A stretch of 49,098 nt of DNA, taken from Vicinamibacterales bacterium (lineage in GTDB: Bacteria; Acidobacteriota; Vicinamibacteria; Vicinamibacterales; UBA2999). Below, in pieces: positions 1-6,960 of this stretch. Each line of letters begins with the position of its first letter. Position 1 is the first letter of the stretch. The notes beneath the pieces are model-generated. The model was not told the origin of the DNA and did not search any database. It saw nothing but the letters and a program-made list of their open reading frames with translations. Made by a program: the position numbers and the translations under genes. Location: NCBI GenBank assembly GCA_030680175.1, contig JAUXWO010000012.1, forward strand, positions 1 through 49,098, in the 5' to 3' direction.

Positions 1-1
1 G

Positions 2-631
2 CCGCCGCCCGCGCCGGCCGCGGCCGCGCCGCCCGTGGCCACGCCGCAGGTGCCGCCCGGCAGCTCCGCCATTCCGGGGACGACGCTGGCCCCGGCGCCT
101 CCGGCGCCCGAGCCGCCTTCGGCCGTAACGGTGTTCCCTCCTCCGCCTGAACCATCGGCCCCCGCCCCTGCGGAGGCCGGGGCTGCGGCGCCACCCGCCG
201 CACCGGCGGGTCCCGCCCCGGCCCGGATCGCCGTAACGCCACCGATTGGCGAGCTGACGGTGGGCGGCGGCCCGTACACCGTGCCCGTGTCCGTGACGGG
301 CGCGCAGGGGCTGACGACGATCACCGTGTCGCTGTCGTTCAACCCGGCCGTGCTTCGGGTGCGCAGCGTCCAGGAAGGCACGTTCATGCGGCAGGGCGGG
401 GTGAACGCCGCCTTCTCGCAGCAGGTGGATGCGGCCACCGGGCGCATCGACCTCGTGATCACGCGCACCGGCGACGAGACGGGCGCGACCGGCGGCGGCC
501 TGCTGGCCGCCGTGCTCTTCGACGCCGTGGCGCCGGGAAGTTCACCGGTGGCCACCAGCGGCGTCGCGACGGGGCCCGGCGGCGAGACGCGTCCGCTGCA
601 GTTCGCGCCCGTCACGGTCACCGTGCGGTAG
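2..631 (+). CDS. C-terminal part of a cohesin-domain protein, probably a secretin (partial, 5' end outside window)
   Basis: The reading frame is open from the first base, so the start lies upstream. The visible part begins with a linker of about 70 residues made almost only of Pro and Ala. A cohesin-like beta-sandwich of about 130 residues follows; it starts near IAVTPPIGELTVGG and contains the typical stretches PVSVTGAQGL and SLSFNPAVLRV. Cohesin domains at the C-terminus of GspD-like secretins occur in Acidobacteriota, and two pseudopilin genes follow directly (13-bp gap to the next). I therefore infer a type II secretion or type IV pilus-like outer-membrane secretin, but no secretin domain is inside the window. 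It could also be another exported cohesin protein. Confidence 0.75.
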   Translation, partial: PPPAPAAAAPPVATPQVPPGSSAIPGTTLAPAPPAPEPPSAVTVFPPPPEPSAPAPAEAGAAAPPAAPAGPAPARIAVTPPIGELTVGGGPYTVPVSVTGAQGLTTITVSLSFNPAVLRVRSVQEGTFMRQGGVNAAFSQQVDAATGRIDLVITRTGDETGATGGGLLAAVLFDAVAPGSSPVATSGVATGPGGETRPLQFAPVTVTVR

Positions 632-644
632 CGGGGAGGGGCGC

Positions 645-1130
645 GTGCTGCGACGAACCCTGTGGAAGCGCCAGAGCGGGTACACCTTCGTCGAGCTGCT
701 GGTCGTGACGACCATCATCCTGATCCTGGCGTCCGCCGTGCAGCCGCTCGCGCGCGTGACGATCCAGCGGCAGAAGGAAGTGGAACTGCGGCGGGCGCTG
801 CGCGAGATGCGCGATGCCATCGATCAGTTCAAGGACGCCGCCGATCTCGGCAACATCCCCCCGACCGAACTCGAGCCCGGCAACGAGGGCTACCCGCCGG
901 ATCTCGAGACGCTCGTCGCGGGGGTGGCCGCGGCCAACGACGCCTCGGGCCGGCGCCTGAAGTTCCTGCGGCGCGTGCCGATCGATCCGATGACCGGCAC
1001 AACCGAGTGGGGCATGCGCTCGTACCAGGACAAGCCCGACTCGACGCGGTGGGGTGGACAGAACGTCTACGACGTCTTCTCGACCAGCACGGGCACGGCG
1101 CTGAACGGAACGCAGTACAACGAGTGGTAA
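645..1130 (+). CDS. GspG-like pseudopilin
   Basis: A 161-residue protein with a GTG start; the weak site GGGGAGGGG lies a few bases upstream. Residues 1-10 are basic and are followed by a prepilin peptidase signal, GYTFVELL, with Glu at position +5 of the mature protein. A hydrophobic helix of about 20 residues comes next. The mature protein starts with Tyr instead of the usual Phe. The C-terminal part ends in a TQYNEW tail typical of major type II secretion pseudopilins. It is the middle member of a cluster formed by a cohesin-domain protein and two pseudopilins. Its expected role is as a subunit of the periplasmic pseudopilus. Confidence 0.85.
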   Translation: MLRRTLWKRQSGYTFVELLVVTTIILILASAVQPLARVTIQRQKEVELRRALREMRDAIDQFKDAADLGNIPPTELEPGNEGYPPDLETLVAGVAAANDASGRRLKFLRRVPIDPMTGTTEWGMRSYQDKPDSTRWGGQNVYDVFSTSTGTALNGTQYNEW

Positions 1131-1138
1131 GGAACAAC

Positions 1139-1552
1139 GTGATCAGATACCTGCGCGCGCGCCAGCGGACGGCCGGCGGCTTCACCATGATCGAGGTCCT
1201 CGTCGTGGTGACCCTCGTGGTGCTGCTCGCCAGCCTCGCGATGGTGCAGTACACCAACAGCATCAAGCGCACACGCGAGGCCGTGCTGAAGGAGGATCTG
1301 TTCCGCCTGCGCGAGTCGATCGATCAGTTCTACGCCGACAAGGGGAAGTGGCCGCAGAGCCTCGAGGAGCTGGTGAGCGAGCACTACCTGCGCGAGGTCC
1401 CGGAGGATCCGATGACCTCGTCGCGCACGACCTGGCAGACGGTCCCCGCCGAGCCCGACCCGGGCAACCCCACCGCCGAACCCGGCATCTACGATGTGAA
1501 GAGCGGCGCCACGGGCGTGGCGCTGGACGGGACGAACTACTCGGACTGGTAG
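1139..1552 (+). CDS. GspG-like pseudopilin, second copy
   Basis: A 137-residue protein. I chose the GTG at 1139 because AAGGAA lies just upstream and because the start leaves a short basic leader before the prepilin peptidase site. That site reads GFTMIEVL, with Glu at +5, and is followed by a 20-residue hydrophobic helix. The rest has the GspG pattern: a DQFYADKGKWP region, an EDPMTS segment and a TNYSDW end. It follows the first pseudopilin after 8 bp and is probably co-transcribed. The two are paralogues, so one may be the major and one a minor pseudopilin; the sequence does not tell which. Confidence 0.85.
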   Translation: MIRYLRARQRTAGGFTMIEVLVVVTLVVLLASLAMVQYTNSIKRTREAVLKEDLFRLRESIDQFYADKGKWPQSLEELVSEHYLREVPEDPMTSSRTTWQTVPAEPDPGNPTAEPGIYDVKSGATGVALDGTNYSDW

Positions 1553-1696
1553 TTGGGGAGCCGGCGGGGGGCACTGCGCCGGCAGTGAAGGCTGTCGGTG
1601 ATCGGCTCTCGACGTCCGGCGATCGGCTCTCAGCGATCAGCTTCCAGCAATCGGCTTCCGGCTCTCAGATTCCGGCGCGTGCCAGTTGAGCCCCCC
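1553..1696. repeat. Degenerate direct repeats built on ATCGGCTCTC
   Basis: The gap between two converging genes holds at least four imperfect copies of a unit close to GATCGGCTCTC (about 1600-1670), including variants GATCAGCTTCC and AATCGGCTTCC. I see no coding potential. The repeats could be a slippage product or part of a transcription end region for the two genes that meet here. Confidence 0.6.
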
Positions 1697-2923
1697 TCAG
1701 GGATTAACGCGCAACTGCGCCGTGGCCGTGCCGGTTCTACCGTCCGTCGTGCGAACCGTTACTGTGATCGTGCGCGCGGCCACGCTTGCGTTGTACGAAT
1801 GCTGCGTGCTCGGGCCCGTCGTCACACGTCCGGTGCTGTCACCTAGATCCCATGTGTAGCTGACCGCATCCGCTGGCGGACTGCCAACGGTCAACGTGAC
1901 GATGGCGCCTTGGGTCGCGGGATTGGGATTGGCCGTGAGCGTGATGGGAATCCCAGCGCGTTCGAGGACGACAATGGATGTAGAAGAGACTCCGGTCAAC
2001 CCTGACCCGTCTTCAGCCCGAGCGGTTATCGTGTAGCTCCCGGGACTGCTGTAGGCGTGTGTAACTGTTCCCGAAGCAGGGGTTGCACCTCTCAGAAGGG
2101 TCAACTGCGCTGAGCCTCCGTCGCCGAACTCAACTCTGATCGTGACAACTGGGTCACCTGTCGTGGTCGCTGGAACAGAAATCGTGAAGTTGACAGGCGT
2201 TCCCACAGTAGCCGGATTAGTTCCGACCACAATGGTCGCTGAGGGGGGACTAACCGCGTTCACAACGAACTCACCAGTTTTTCCGGCCACTGTCGCAGTG
2301 ACGGTGCTCGTGCGGTTAGTCGTGAGGGCGATACGCGCTTCGCCGCTTGCGTCGGTGACGGCAGAGTTGGAACTAAGCGTGCCCTGGTTCGCGCTGAAGA
2401 CCACAGGAACGCCGGGTAACGGATTGCCGCTGGAATCAGCAACAACAGCGGTGACCTGCACGGTGCCACCGGTCACAGGCACCGTTGAAGGGCTCACGCG
2501 CACCGAGACGGTTTCAGCTGCTGCACCTCCGACGAGCACCTGCACGTTCTCGGCGCGGTTGCCGCCCGAGGTGGCGCTCAGCTGCGCGGTGCCGGAGCGG
2601 GTGCCCGCGAGGAACGTCACCGTGGCGCGCCCGCCCTGGGTTTCCGCCTCGGGGGGATCGAAGGTGCCGAGGTTCGACACGAACGTCACCAGCGTCCCGT
2701 TCTGCACCGAGGTCCCGGCGGGCTCGATGACCGTCGCCGTCACCTGCGCCGTCCCGTTGATCGGGAGCGTCGACCGGTTGATCGTCAGCGTGATGGTGGA
2801 ACTGGATGGCGCAAACAGCGGCACCTTGTCGCACGATGCCGACACCGCGGCCAGCGTCAACGCGAGGACGGGTCCGGCGAGTCGCAGAGCGGTCCGCAGG
2901 GGGCCGTGGGACGTTCGTGACAT
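1697..2923 (-). CDS. Lipoprotein with bacterial Ig-like and PKD domains
   Basis: A 408-residue protein. An N-terminal hydrophobic stretch ends in a lipobox (AVSAS before Cys, about residue 32), so it should be a lipid-anchored envelope protein. After it come two Big_1/invasin-type Ig domains (about residues 40-130 and 135-220, the second with the LPGVPVVFSANQGTL pattern) and two PKD-like domains (a FGDGG motif and a WDLGD motif, about residues 225-320 and 325-408). A start 30 bp further upstream is possible by frame, but a strong promoter overlaps it, so I use the ATG at 2923. The function is unknown; such proteins are often adhesins or surface scaffolds. The part coding for residues after about 140 is clearly less GC-rich than the rest. 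Confidence 0.8.
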   Translation of the reverse strand: MSRTSHGPLRTALRLAGPVLALTLAAVSASCDKVPLFAPSSSTITLTINRSTLPINGTAQVTATVIEPAGTSVQNGTLVTFVSNLGTFDPPEAETQGGRATVTFLAGTRSGTAQLSATSGGNRAENVQVLVGGAAAETVSVRVSPSTVPVTGGTVQVTAVVADSSGNPLPGVPVVFSANQGTLSSNSAVTDASGEARIALTTNRTSTVTATVAGKTGEFVVNAVSPPSATIVVGTNPATVGTPVNFTISVPATTTGDPVVTIRVEFGDGGSAQLTLLRGATPASGTVTHAYSSPGSYTITARAEDGSGLTGVSSTSIVVLERAGIPITLTANPNPATQGAIVTLTVGSPPADAVSYTWDLGDSTGRVTTGPSTQHSYNASVAARTITVTVRTTDGRTGTATAQLRVNP

Positions 2924-2940
2924 GAAGGCTTCAGCTAACG

Positions 2941-2969
2941 ATAATAGGCGCATGAGGTTAGCGGGTCAA
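2941..2969 (-). promoter_or_regulatory. Sigma-70 promoter for the Ig/PKD lipoprotein
   Basis: On the minus strand TTGACC (2964-2969) and TATTAT (2941-2946) are separated by exactly 17 bases, close to the consensus. The predicted transcript starts near 2934, leaving a leader of about 10 bases before the ATG at 2923. The promoter overlaps the first codons of the divergent pseudopilin at 2952. Confidence 0.65.
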
Positions 2970-3695
2970 GGCAGGGCCGGCGCGGGTGACCGCGGGTTTG
3001 CCATGGCCGGGCTGCTCGTCGGCCTGAGCGTGATGGCCATCCTGATGACCGTGGCGCTGCCGCAGTGGACCCATCAGGCCCGCCGCGAGAAGGAGATCGA
3101 GCTCATCTGGCGGGGGGAACAGTACGCCCGCGCCGTCGAGCTGTTCCAGCGCCGGTTCGCCAACGCCTACCCGCCGTCCATCGACGTCCTGGTCGAGCAG
3201 CGCTTCCTGCGGCAGAAGTACACGGACCCGATCACCGGCGAGGACTTCCAGCCGATCTTCATGGGACAGGCCATGCCCGGCGCCCCGCAGGCCCCCGGGG
3301 GCATGCCCACCTCGGGGGCCCGCCCCCCGGCGACGGGCCAGCAGCCCCTCGGACAGACGCGCGTGGGCACGGCCGGGGCGACGGGACCGATCGTCGGGGT
3401 GACGTCGACGAGCACGCAGACGTCCATCCGGTTGTACAACGGCCGCGACAAGTACAACGAGTGGGCGTTCGTGTATACGCCGGTGACCAACCAGCCCGGC
3501 ATGCCCGGCCAGGGCGGCGCGCCCGGGATGCCACAGCCGGGGCAGCGCCCGCCGGGGCAGGGCGGCTTCCAGCCCGCCGGTCCCGGAGGCCAGCCGGTGG
3601 GTCGCCCCGGCGCCCAGCCGCCGGGTGGCGGCATGCGCCCGCCCGCCATGCCCCCGCCGATCCAGCCAGGCACCCCCCGCCGGCCGGGCGGCTAG
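2952..3695 (+). CDS. Pseudopilin-like protein with Pro/Gly-rich tail and no Glu+5
   Basis: A 247-residue protein. A basic leader with several Gly residues precedes a prepilin-like site, GFAMAGLL, and a hydrophobic helix (about residues 18-38). The Glu normally at +5 is Gly here, which is a feature of GspK-like tip pseudopilins. The middle part resembles the other two pseudopilins (WRGEQYARAVELFQRRF, a YPPSIDVL stretch, a KYNEWAF motif). It is interrupted by a Pro/Gly-rich insertion and ends in a tail of about 70 residues made of Pro, Gly, Gln, Met and Arg, probably disordered. No good ribosome binding site is visible before the ATG, which sits inside the promoter of the divergent lipoprotein gene. 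Confidence 0.75.
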   Translation: MRLAGQGRAGAGDRGFAMAGLLVGLSVMAILMTVALPQWTHQARREKEIELIWRGEQYARAVELFQRRFANAYPPSIDVLVEQRFLRQKYTDPITGEDFQPIFMGQAMPGAPQAPGGMPTSGARPPATGQQPLGQTRVGTAGATGPIVGVTSTSTQTSIRLYNGRDKYNEWAFVYTPVTNQPGMPGQGGAPGMPQPGQRPPGQGGFQPAGPGGQPVGRPGAQPPGGGMRPPAMPPPIQPGTPRRPGG

Positions 3696-3910
3696 TCGGG
3701 TGTATCGACTGGCGAGGTCATACCAGCGCCTCTGCTCAGCCGCGATTCTACGGCCCGCCCAACGCGTGGCCCGGTAGGAGGTCGGACACCCCGCTGGAAC
3801 GTCGGTCACGCAGGGTCAGACGTCACCGCCGTGGGGCCGGCCGGGCCCCCAGCGGTGAACGCTCCGCGCGGTGACCGGTGGGACCGTGATCCCCGATCCC
3901 CCCGATCCCG
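3696..3910. other. Gap between converging genes, with one short repeat unit
   Basis: I see no gene here. At 3701-3726 there is a unit starting TGTATCGACTG that resembles both arms of the hairpin at 44784-44834. The remainder is GC-rich and shows no clear terminator with a T tract. Confidence 0.4.
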
Positions 3911-5656
3911 TCAGCGGACCACCGTGTGCCAGCCCCGGTTGTGCAAGTCGCGCAACAGCCAGCCGCCGGCGATGAGCGCGATCGTCAGGAAGGGCAGGGC
4001 CTCGGCCGCGGAGCGGAGCAGCAGCGTGCCGGTGCCGAAGAGCGTGCTGTAGACGAGGGTGGTGCCCGCGGCCCACTGCAGGAGGAGGGGGCGGAGCGAG
4101 CCGGGCGGCGGTTCACCGGCGAGCGCCGCGATGCGCGCCCACCCGGGCCCGTCCGGGCGCACCTTCAGGTAGAAGGCGATCAGCCGGTCGTCGGATTCGG
4201 GCGGCGTGAGCCACGTCACGACCATCCAGCAGACGGTCGTCCACGCCACGACCGCCAGCAGCGTGTACGGGAAGACGATCGTCGTGAAGAGCTTCAGCGC
4301 CGTGAAGCCGAGCGCGGCGCCCGCCATCGCCGCGATCTCCGACCAGGCATTCACGCGCCACCAGTACCAGCGCAGGATCAGCACGAGGCCGATCCCCGCG
4401 CCCGACTCCAGGACGAACTCCCACGCCTGCCGGATGCTCTCCAGATAGAAGGTGACGATCGCGCTCAGCACCATCAGCAGGAGCGTGACGACGCGCGAGG
4501 CCGTGACGTAGTGCCGTTCGTCTTCGGTGGTGCGGAGGAAGCGGCGGTAGACGTCGTTGACGAGATACGACGTGCCCCAGTTGAGCTGCGTCGAGATGGT
4601 GGACATGTACGCGGCGAAGAACGCGCCGAGCAGCAGCCCGCGCCACCCGGGGGGCAGGTGATCGCGCAGCACCATCACGTAGCCGGCTTCCTTGTCGACG
4701 AGGTCGGGGTACAGCACGAGCGAGGCGAGGCCCACAATCACCCAGGGCCACGGCCGGAGGCAGTAGTGCGCGATCGTGAACCAGAGCGTGGCGAGGAGGG
4801 AGTGGCGCTCGTCGCGCGCCGACATCATGCGCTGCGCGACGTAGCCGCCGCCGCCGGGTTCCTGCCCGGGATACCAGCTCGCCCACCACTGCACCGTGAC
4901 GTACGTGAGGAACGTCGCCACCGGCAGTGCGACGAGCGTGACCGCGTCCGTGGCCGACACCGTGCCGAAGCGGGGCGTGAAGGCGAGCGTCTGCTCCGGC
5001 AGGGCGGCGGCGAGGCCCGACAGGCCGCCGATCTCGGGCAGCCGCAGCACGAACCACGCCAGCGCCACCGAGCCCACCATCGCGAACGTGAACTGGACGA
5101 AGTCGGCGATCACCACGCCCCAGAGGCCGGCGAGCGAGGCGTAGACGCCGGTGAACGCCAGGCTCACCATCACGGCCGTCAGCTGATCCCAGCCGAGCGT
5201 CACCGCGAGGATCTTCGCCATGGCGAGGTTGACCCAGCCCATGATCACGCAGTTGATGGGCAGGCCCAGGTAGACGGCGCGGAAGCCGCGCAGCAGCGCC
5301 GCGGGCCGGCCCGAGTAGCGCAGCTCGGCGAACTCGACGTCGGTGAGGATCCCGGCGCGCCGCCACAGCCGCGCGAAGAAGAACACGGTGAGCATGCTGC
5401 CGGACGCGGCGCTCCACCAGATCCAGTTGCCCGCGATCCCGTCACGCGCGACAAGCCCCGAAACGGCGAGGGGCGTGTCGGCGGCGAAGGTCGTGGCCAC
5501 CATCGACGTCCCGGCCAGCCACCAGGGCAGGCTGCGGCCGGTCAGGAAGTAGTCGGCGACGCTGCGCCCGCCGCGCCGCGACATGGCCAGGCCGATCCCG
5601 ATCGAGACCAGGAACGACGCGACGATGAATCCCCAGTCGAGGGGCGTCAGCAGCAT
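3911..5656 (-). CDS. Sodium:solute symporter (SSS family)
   Basis: A 581-residue integral membrane protein with about 13 hydrophobic segments. It shows the SSS-family pattern: an N-terminal DYFLTGRSLPWWLAGTSM region near residue 40, then GLVARDG, and a central WASWYPGQEPGGGGYVAQR segment near residue 255. SSS proteins take up sugars, amino acids, sialic acid and similar solutes with Na+. The substrate cannot be read from sequence. It lies downstream of a GHL10 glycosidase and a serine hydrolase on the same strand, with NagB and MurQ close by, so an amino sugar or muropeptide is a reasonable guess. The start codon lies 26 bp from a palindromic repeat, and a TAGAAT box sits within 12 bases of the ATG. 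Confidence 0.85.
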   Translation of the reverse strand: MLLTPLDWGFIVASFLVSIGIGLAMSRRGGRSVADYFLTGRSLPWWLAGTSMVATTFAADTPLAVSGLVARDGIAGNWIWWSAASGSMLTVFFFARLWRRAGILTDVEFAELRYSGRPAALLRGFRAVYLGLPINCVIMGWVNLAMAKILAVTLGWDQLTAVMVSLAFTGVYASLAGLWGVVIADFVQFTFAMVGSVALAWFVLRLPEIGGLSGLAAALPEQTLAFTPRFGTVSATDAVTLVALPVATFLTYVTVQWWASWYPGQEPGGGGYVAQRMMSARDERHSLLATLWFTIAHYCLRPWPWVIVGLASLVLYPDLVDKEAGYVMVLRDHLPPGWRGLLLGAFFAAYMSTISTQLNWGTSYLVNDVYRRFLRTTEDERHYVTASRVVTLLLMVLSAIVTFYLESIRQAWEFVLESGAGIGLVLILRWYWWRVNAWSEIAAMAGAALGFTALKLFTTIVFPYTLLAVVAWTTVCWMVVTWLTPPESDDRLIAFYLKVRPDGPGWARIAALAGEPPPGSLRPLLLQWAAGTTLVYSTLFGTGTLLLRSAAEALPFLTIALIAGGWLLRDLHNRGWHTVVR

Positions 5657-5682
5657 CGGCGCATTCTACGCGTTTCAGAGAC

Positions 5683-5892
5683 ACGTACAAACACGAAGGT
5701 CACGTCCGTCTCCGCGGCCGGAGGCCGCTACGGCGTGACCTCGCCGAAGCTCGCCTGAGGCTGAGGCGAGCGGAGGCGGGAAGGCCACGAAGACAGACAA
5801 CGGTTCGTCTGCCTGAAGCCACACCGGGCCACCGTCGTCATGTCGTAAACCTATCCGCCTTCGTGGCCTTCGTGTTCTTCGTGTTTGTACGT
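5683..5892. repeat. ACGAAGG palindromic repeat, element 1 (with 76-bp insert)
   Basis: A 210-bp intergenic element with inverted arms. The left arm begins ACGTACAAACACGAAGG and the right arm ends CTTCGTGTTTGTACGT. The left arm is interrupted at 5704-5779 by a 76-bp palindromic unit; without it about 33 of 36 arm positions match. The centre is not shared with the two other copies (11088-11367 and 26877-27016). It lies between the serine hydrolase stop and the symporter start, and the hydrolase stop codon is 2 bases from its end. Confidence 0.85.
5704..5779. repeat. 76-bp palindromic unit, copy 1
   Basis: The unit starts GTCCGTCTCCGCGGCC and ends GCGAGCGGAGGCGG. Its ends are inverted repeats (CCGCCTCCGC-type), and it contains internal hairpins such as GCGGCCGGAGGCCGC. 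It matches the copy at 11109-11184 at 75 of 76 positions. It is inserted into the left arm of the longer repeat. Confidence 0.85.
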
Positions 5893-5893
5893 C

Positions 5894-6955
5894 TCAGGAC
5901 AACTGATCGAGCACCGCGTCATGGAAGGCGGGACGCACGGTCTGGATGGCGTCGTTCTCGCGCGTCGGGTGGACGCGGTTGGTCAGGAGCACGGCGTAGC
6001 GGTCGAGCGCGGGATCGAGCCAGAGCGTCGTGCCGGTGAACCCGGTGTGGCCGATCGCGGCGGGGGAGAAGCGCGTCCCGCACGACGAGGTGGGCAGCAT
6101 CGTGTCCCAGCCGAGCGCGCGCGAGCTGCCGGGCACGGTGCCGCGCGCGGCGAAGCGGCGCGCGGTCGCGCTCGAGATCCCGACGGGACCGGCCGTGCCG
6201 CCACGCAGCAGTCCGAGCAGCCACCGCGCGAACGCGCCGACCGACGCGGCCGTGCCGAAGAGGCCCGCATGCGCCGCCACGCCGCCGAGCGCGAAGGCAT
6301 TCTCGTCGTGCACCTCGCCCTGCAGCACACGCCCGCGCCACGGGTCCCGTTCGGTGGGCGCGACCTGCGCCCGCGCGGCCGCGGCCACGCCATACGTCGG
6401 CGCCGGCGTACCGGGGAGCGCGTCCGACCAGAACCGCGCGAACTGGCGATCGAGCGTCTCCCCGGCGGCGTCTTCGAGCAGCGTCCCGAGCAGGATGAAG
6501 CCGAGGTCGCTGTACGCCGCCCGGGTCCGAGGGGGCGCATCGAGGGGCTCCGCGCAGATCGCGTCGACGAACGCCGCGCGTCCCGACATCGTGCGGAAGT
6601 ACGGCCGGTGGCCGGGGAGCCCGGAGGCGTGCGAGAGGAGGTCTGCGATGGTGGCCGCCCGGCGGTCCTCGCCGCGCCATGCCGGAATCCGCGTGCGCAC
6701 GGCGTCCTCGAGATCGAGGTGGCCGGCCTCGAGAAGGCGCATCGCGATCGTGGTGGTGGCGAGGACCTTGGTCAGGGAGGCGAGGTCGAAGACCGTGCCG
6801 GCCTGAGCCGCCGGCGCGCCGGCGTCCCACGAGAGGCGGCCGGTGACGTGTTGCCAGCGGGGGCCGGCGGCGGCGCCGGCCTCGGCGACCGCGCAGGGAA
6901 AGGCCCCGGCGGCCACGGCCTCGTCGAGCAGCCGCGCGGCGGGCTCGGGCGCCAC
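5894..6955 (-). CDS. Beta-lactamase-fold serine hydrolase (YbbE/PBP4*-like)
   Basis: A 353-residue protein of the beta-lactamase/penicillin-binding family. It has the SxxK motif SLTK (Ser60-Lys63), a YSD in place of YxN (Tyr148), and GHTGFTG near residue 310 as the third motif. The stretch GEVHDENAFALGG is typical of the YbbE-like group. I chose the GTG at 6955, which starts 5 bp after the upstream gene's stop; no ATG is available and no signal peptide is seen, so it may act in the cytoplasm. In Bacillus a YbbE-like protein is encoded with MurQ in the MurNAc recovery operon, so a role on peptidoglycan fragments is plausible but not shown. It could equally be an esterase. Confidence 0.85.
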   Translation of the reverse strand: MAPEPAARLLDEAVAAGAFPCAVAEAGAAAGPRWQHVTGRLSWDAGAPAAQAGTVFDLASLTKVLATTTIAMRLLEAGHLDLEDAVRTRIPAWRGEDRRAATIADLLSHASGLPGHRPYFRTMSGRAAFVDAICAEPLDAPPRTRAAYSDLGFILLGTLLEDAAGETLDRQFARFWSDALPGTPAPTYGVAAAARAQVAPTERDPWRGRVLQGEVHDENAFALGGVAAHAGLFGTAASVGAFARWLLGLLRGGTAGPVGISSATARRFAARGTVPGSSRALGWDTMLPTSSCGTRFSPAAIGHTGFTGTTLWLDPALDRYAVLLTNRVHPTRENDAIQTVRPAFHDAVLDQLS

Positions 6956-6960
6956 GGTGC

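Noticed and set aside
2924-2953. Upstream start for the Ig/PKD lipoprotein at 2953
   Set aside because: The strong promoter at 2941-2969 would put this codon upstream of the transcript start, and it would lengthen the lipoprotein signal peptide unusually.
3926-5758. Plus-strand frame of 610 codons opposite the symporter
   Set aside because: Antisense to a clear membrane transporter; composition is only charged low-complexity residues.
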